Both the position numbers and the translations under genes were made by a program. 33,759 nt of DNA from Candidatus Hydrogenedentota bacterium. Its GTDB lineage: Bacteria; Hydrogenedentota; Hydrogenedentia; Hydrogenedentales; CAITNO01. The notes beneath the pieces were generated by a model that saw only the letters and a list, made by a program, of their open reading frames with translations, was not told the DNA's origin and did no database searches. This document shows, one piece after another, positions 33,259 through 33,759 of the stretch. Each line of letters starts with the position of its first letter. Position 1 is the first letter of the stretch. The DNA is taken from contig JAAYBR010000087.1 of NCBI GenBank assembly GCA_012730045.1, positions 1 through 33,759 of the forward strand, in the 5' to 3' direction.

Positions 33259-33444
33259 GACGGGATTCCCGCTTCCTGGGTTGTCTCTCTGACCGCGCCG
33301 AAGGGCGCGCAACACCAGGAGCAATGGTACCAGCGCGCCCGGGTCGGGGTCAAACCCGACGCCGCAACGGAGTCCGACAAGAGATTGCCGCGGCGGCCCA
33401 GGGCGGCCGCCTGCTAAAAAAGTACCGGGTTCGCTGGAGAGGCC
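33259..33444. other. Non-coding stretch before the right-edge repeats
   Basis: No frame here looks coding on either strand. The only possible signal is the upstream region of the small leftward gene, where no clear promoter box was found. It leads into two palindromic repeat pairs. Confidence 0.4.
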
Positions 33445-33557
33445 GCGCCCCTGGGATCGCCAAGCTCCCCCTTGGCTTTCGGGGAAACATGGATCGAACA
33501 GGCCCGCGTGGAAGAACGCAAGAGGCCAAGCTGGAGCTTGGCGATCCCAGGGGGCGC
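33445..33557. repeat. Inverted repeat pair with GGGATCGCCAAGCT core
   Basis: The arms at 33445-33468 and 33533-33557 are inverted copies that differ by one extra base. Next to the right arm the sequence CCAAGCTGGAGCTTGG (33527-33542) is itself a perfect 16-bp palindrome. Between the arms lie 64 bp with no gene. It is probably a REP- or MITE-like element. Confidence 0.75.
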
Positions 33558-33622
33558 GTGGTTTGGGCGATGGAGGGAGCCGAAGCCGTGGCGAGACGGG
33601 AGGGGTCGCGGCGCCTCCTTTT

Positions 33623-33738
33623 GGAGTGCGGCGGCAACGACGCCGCTTTGGTTTCCGGGAAAGGGCTGCCGGGAGGGGTGCGGCATGGATCATCCCCGGG
33701 CAAAGCGGTGTCGCCGCTTCGCTCTGCCACCGCACTCC
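33623..33738. repeat. Inverted pair with GGAGTGCGG ends
   Basis: GGAGTGCGG (33623-33631) starts one copy and its reverse complement starts from 33738 on the other strand. Both continue with a CGCCGCTTTG / CACCGCTTTG block. The two copies are about 30-40 bp long and imperfect. The unit runs almost to the end of the window, so its full extent is not seen. Confidence 0.6.
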
Positions 33739-33759
33739 ACATAACAGACGGACCCGCCA

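Noticed and set aside
33259-33735. Long upstream extension of the small leftward gene
   Set aside because: The frame crosses two palindromic repeat pairs and gives Arg/Pro-rich sequence without any domain.

Overview
The window is about 66% G+C and reads as a chromosome segment from an uncultured Gram-negative-type bacterium. OmpA with a signal peptide, a Tat-exported phosphatase and several Sec signal peptides imply an envelope with a periplasm. SecA, ClpB, gdhA, YmdB and two tRNA genes show that this is chromosome and not plasmid. The secreted glycosidase, the ankyrin and HEAT-repeat exported proteins, the uroporphyrinogen-decarboxylase-family paralogue and many GC-rich palindromic intergenic repeats suggest a Planctomycetes/PVC-like or Hydrogenedentes-like lineage. 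That placement is an impression and has not been tested.

Layout. 1-950: 3' part of a carbohydrate-active protein whose 5' part is missing, preceded by a palindromic element. 1143-1640 (-): small membrane protein with its own promoter and a dyad over the -10. 1874-5883 (+): secreted GH30 glycosidase translationally coupled to an exported ankyrin-repeat protein. 5884-6258: gene-free, with a well-formed promoter that faces no gene. 6259-8928 (-): HEAT-repeat protein, acylphosphatase and URO-D-family protein in one operon. 9065-10312 (-): GH4 glycosidase. 10490-11422 (-): membrane-anchored TPR-like protein. 11580-11867 (+): tRNA-Phe and tRNA-Thr with promoter and terminator. 12018-13027 (+): a helix-turn-helix/receiver-domain regulator and a Fur-family regulator. 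13063-15785: an NrpR-type regulator divergent from NADP-type glutamate dehydrogenase, sharing a dyad-rich 314-bp region. 15837-18464: large protein with a PEP-synthase-type ATP-grasp domain but no phosphotransfer domains. 18728-19393: OmpA. 19523-20308: YmdB phosphodiesterase. 20571-21335: membrane-anchored cyclophilin. 21645-23039: Tat-exported metallophosphatase. 23138-30216: secA, a membrane-anchored transglutaminase-like protein, an ABC-2 exporter pair and YjbQ, mostly overlapping. 30502-33099: clpB. 33112-33258 (-): very small protein. 33259-33759: repeat-rich and non-coding.

How parts may work together. The strongest functional hypothesis is local nitrogen control. NrpR is known from methanogens as a 2-oxoglutarate-sensing repressor. 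Here it lies back to back with gdhA, whose enzyme consumes 2-oxoglutarate and ammonium. A GGAT-N6-TTCC site, one base from the archaeal NrpR operator, lies at the predicted gdhA transcription start, and a 38-bp dyad containing GGAA-N4-TTCC lies in the nrpR leader. The second theme is the envelope: secA, transglutaminase-like protein, ABC-2 exporter, OmpA, cyclophilin and Tat phosphatase. The third is carbohydrate use: the left-edge fragment, GH30 and GH4. No phage genes, transposase or CRISPR array were seen. The unusual DNA-level content is a set of unrelated palindromic repeat families sitting only between genes.
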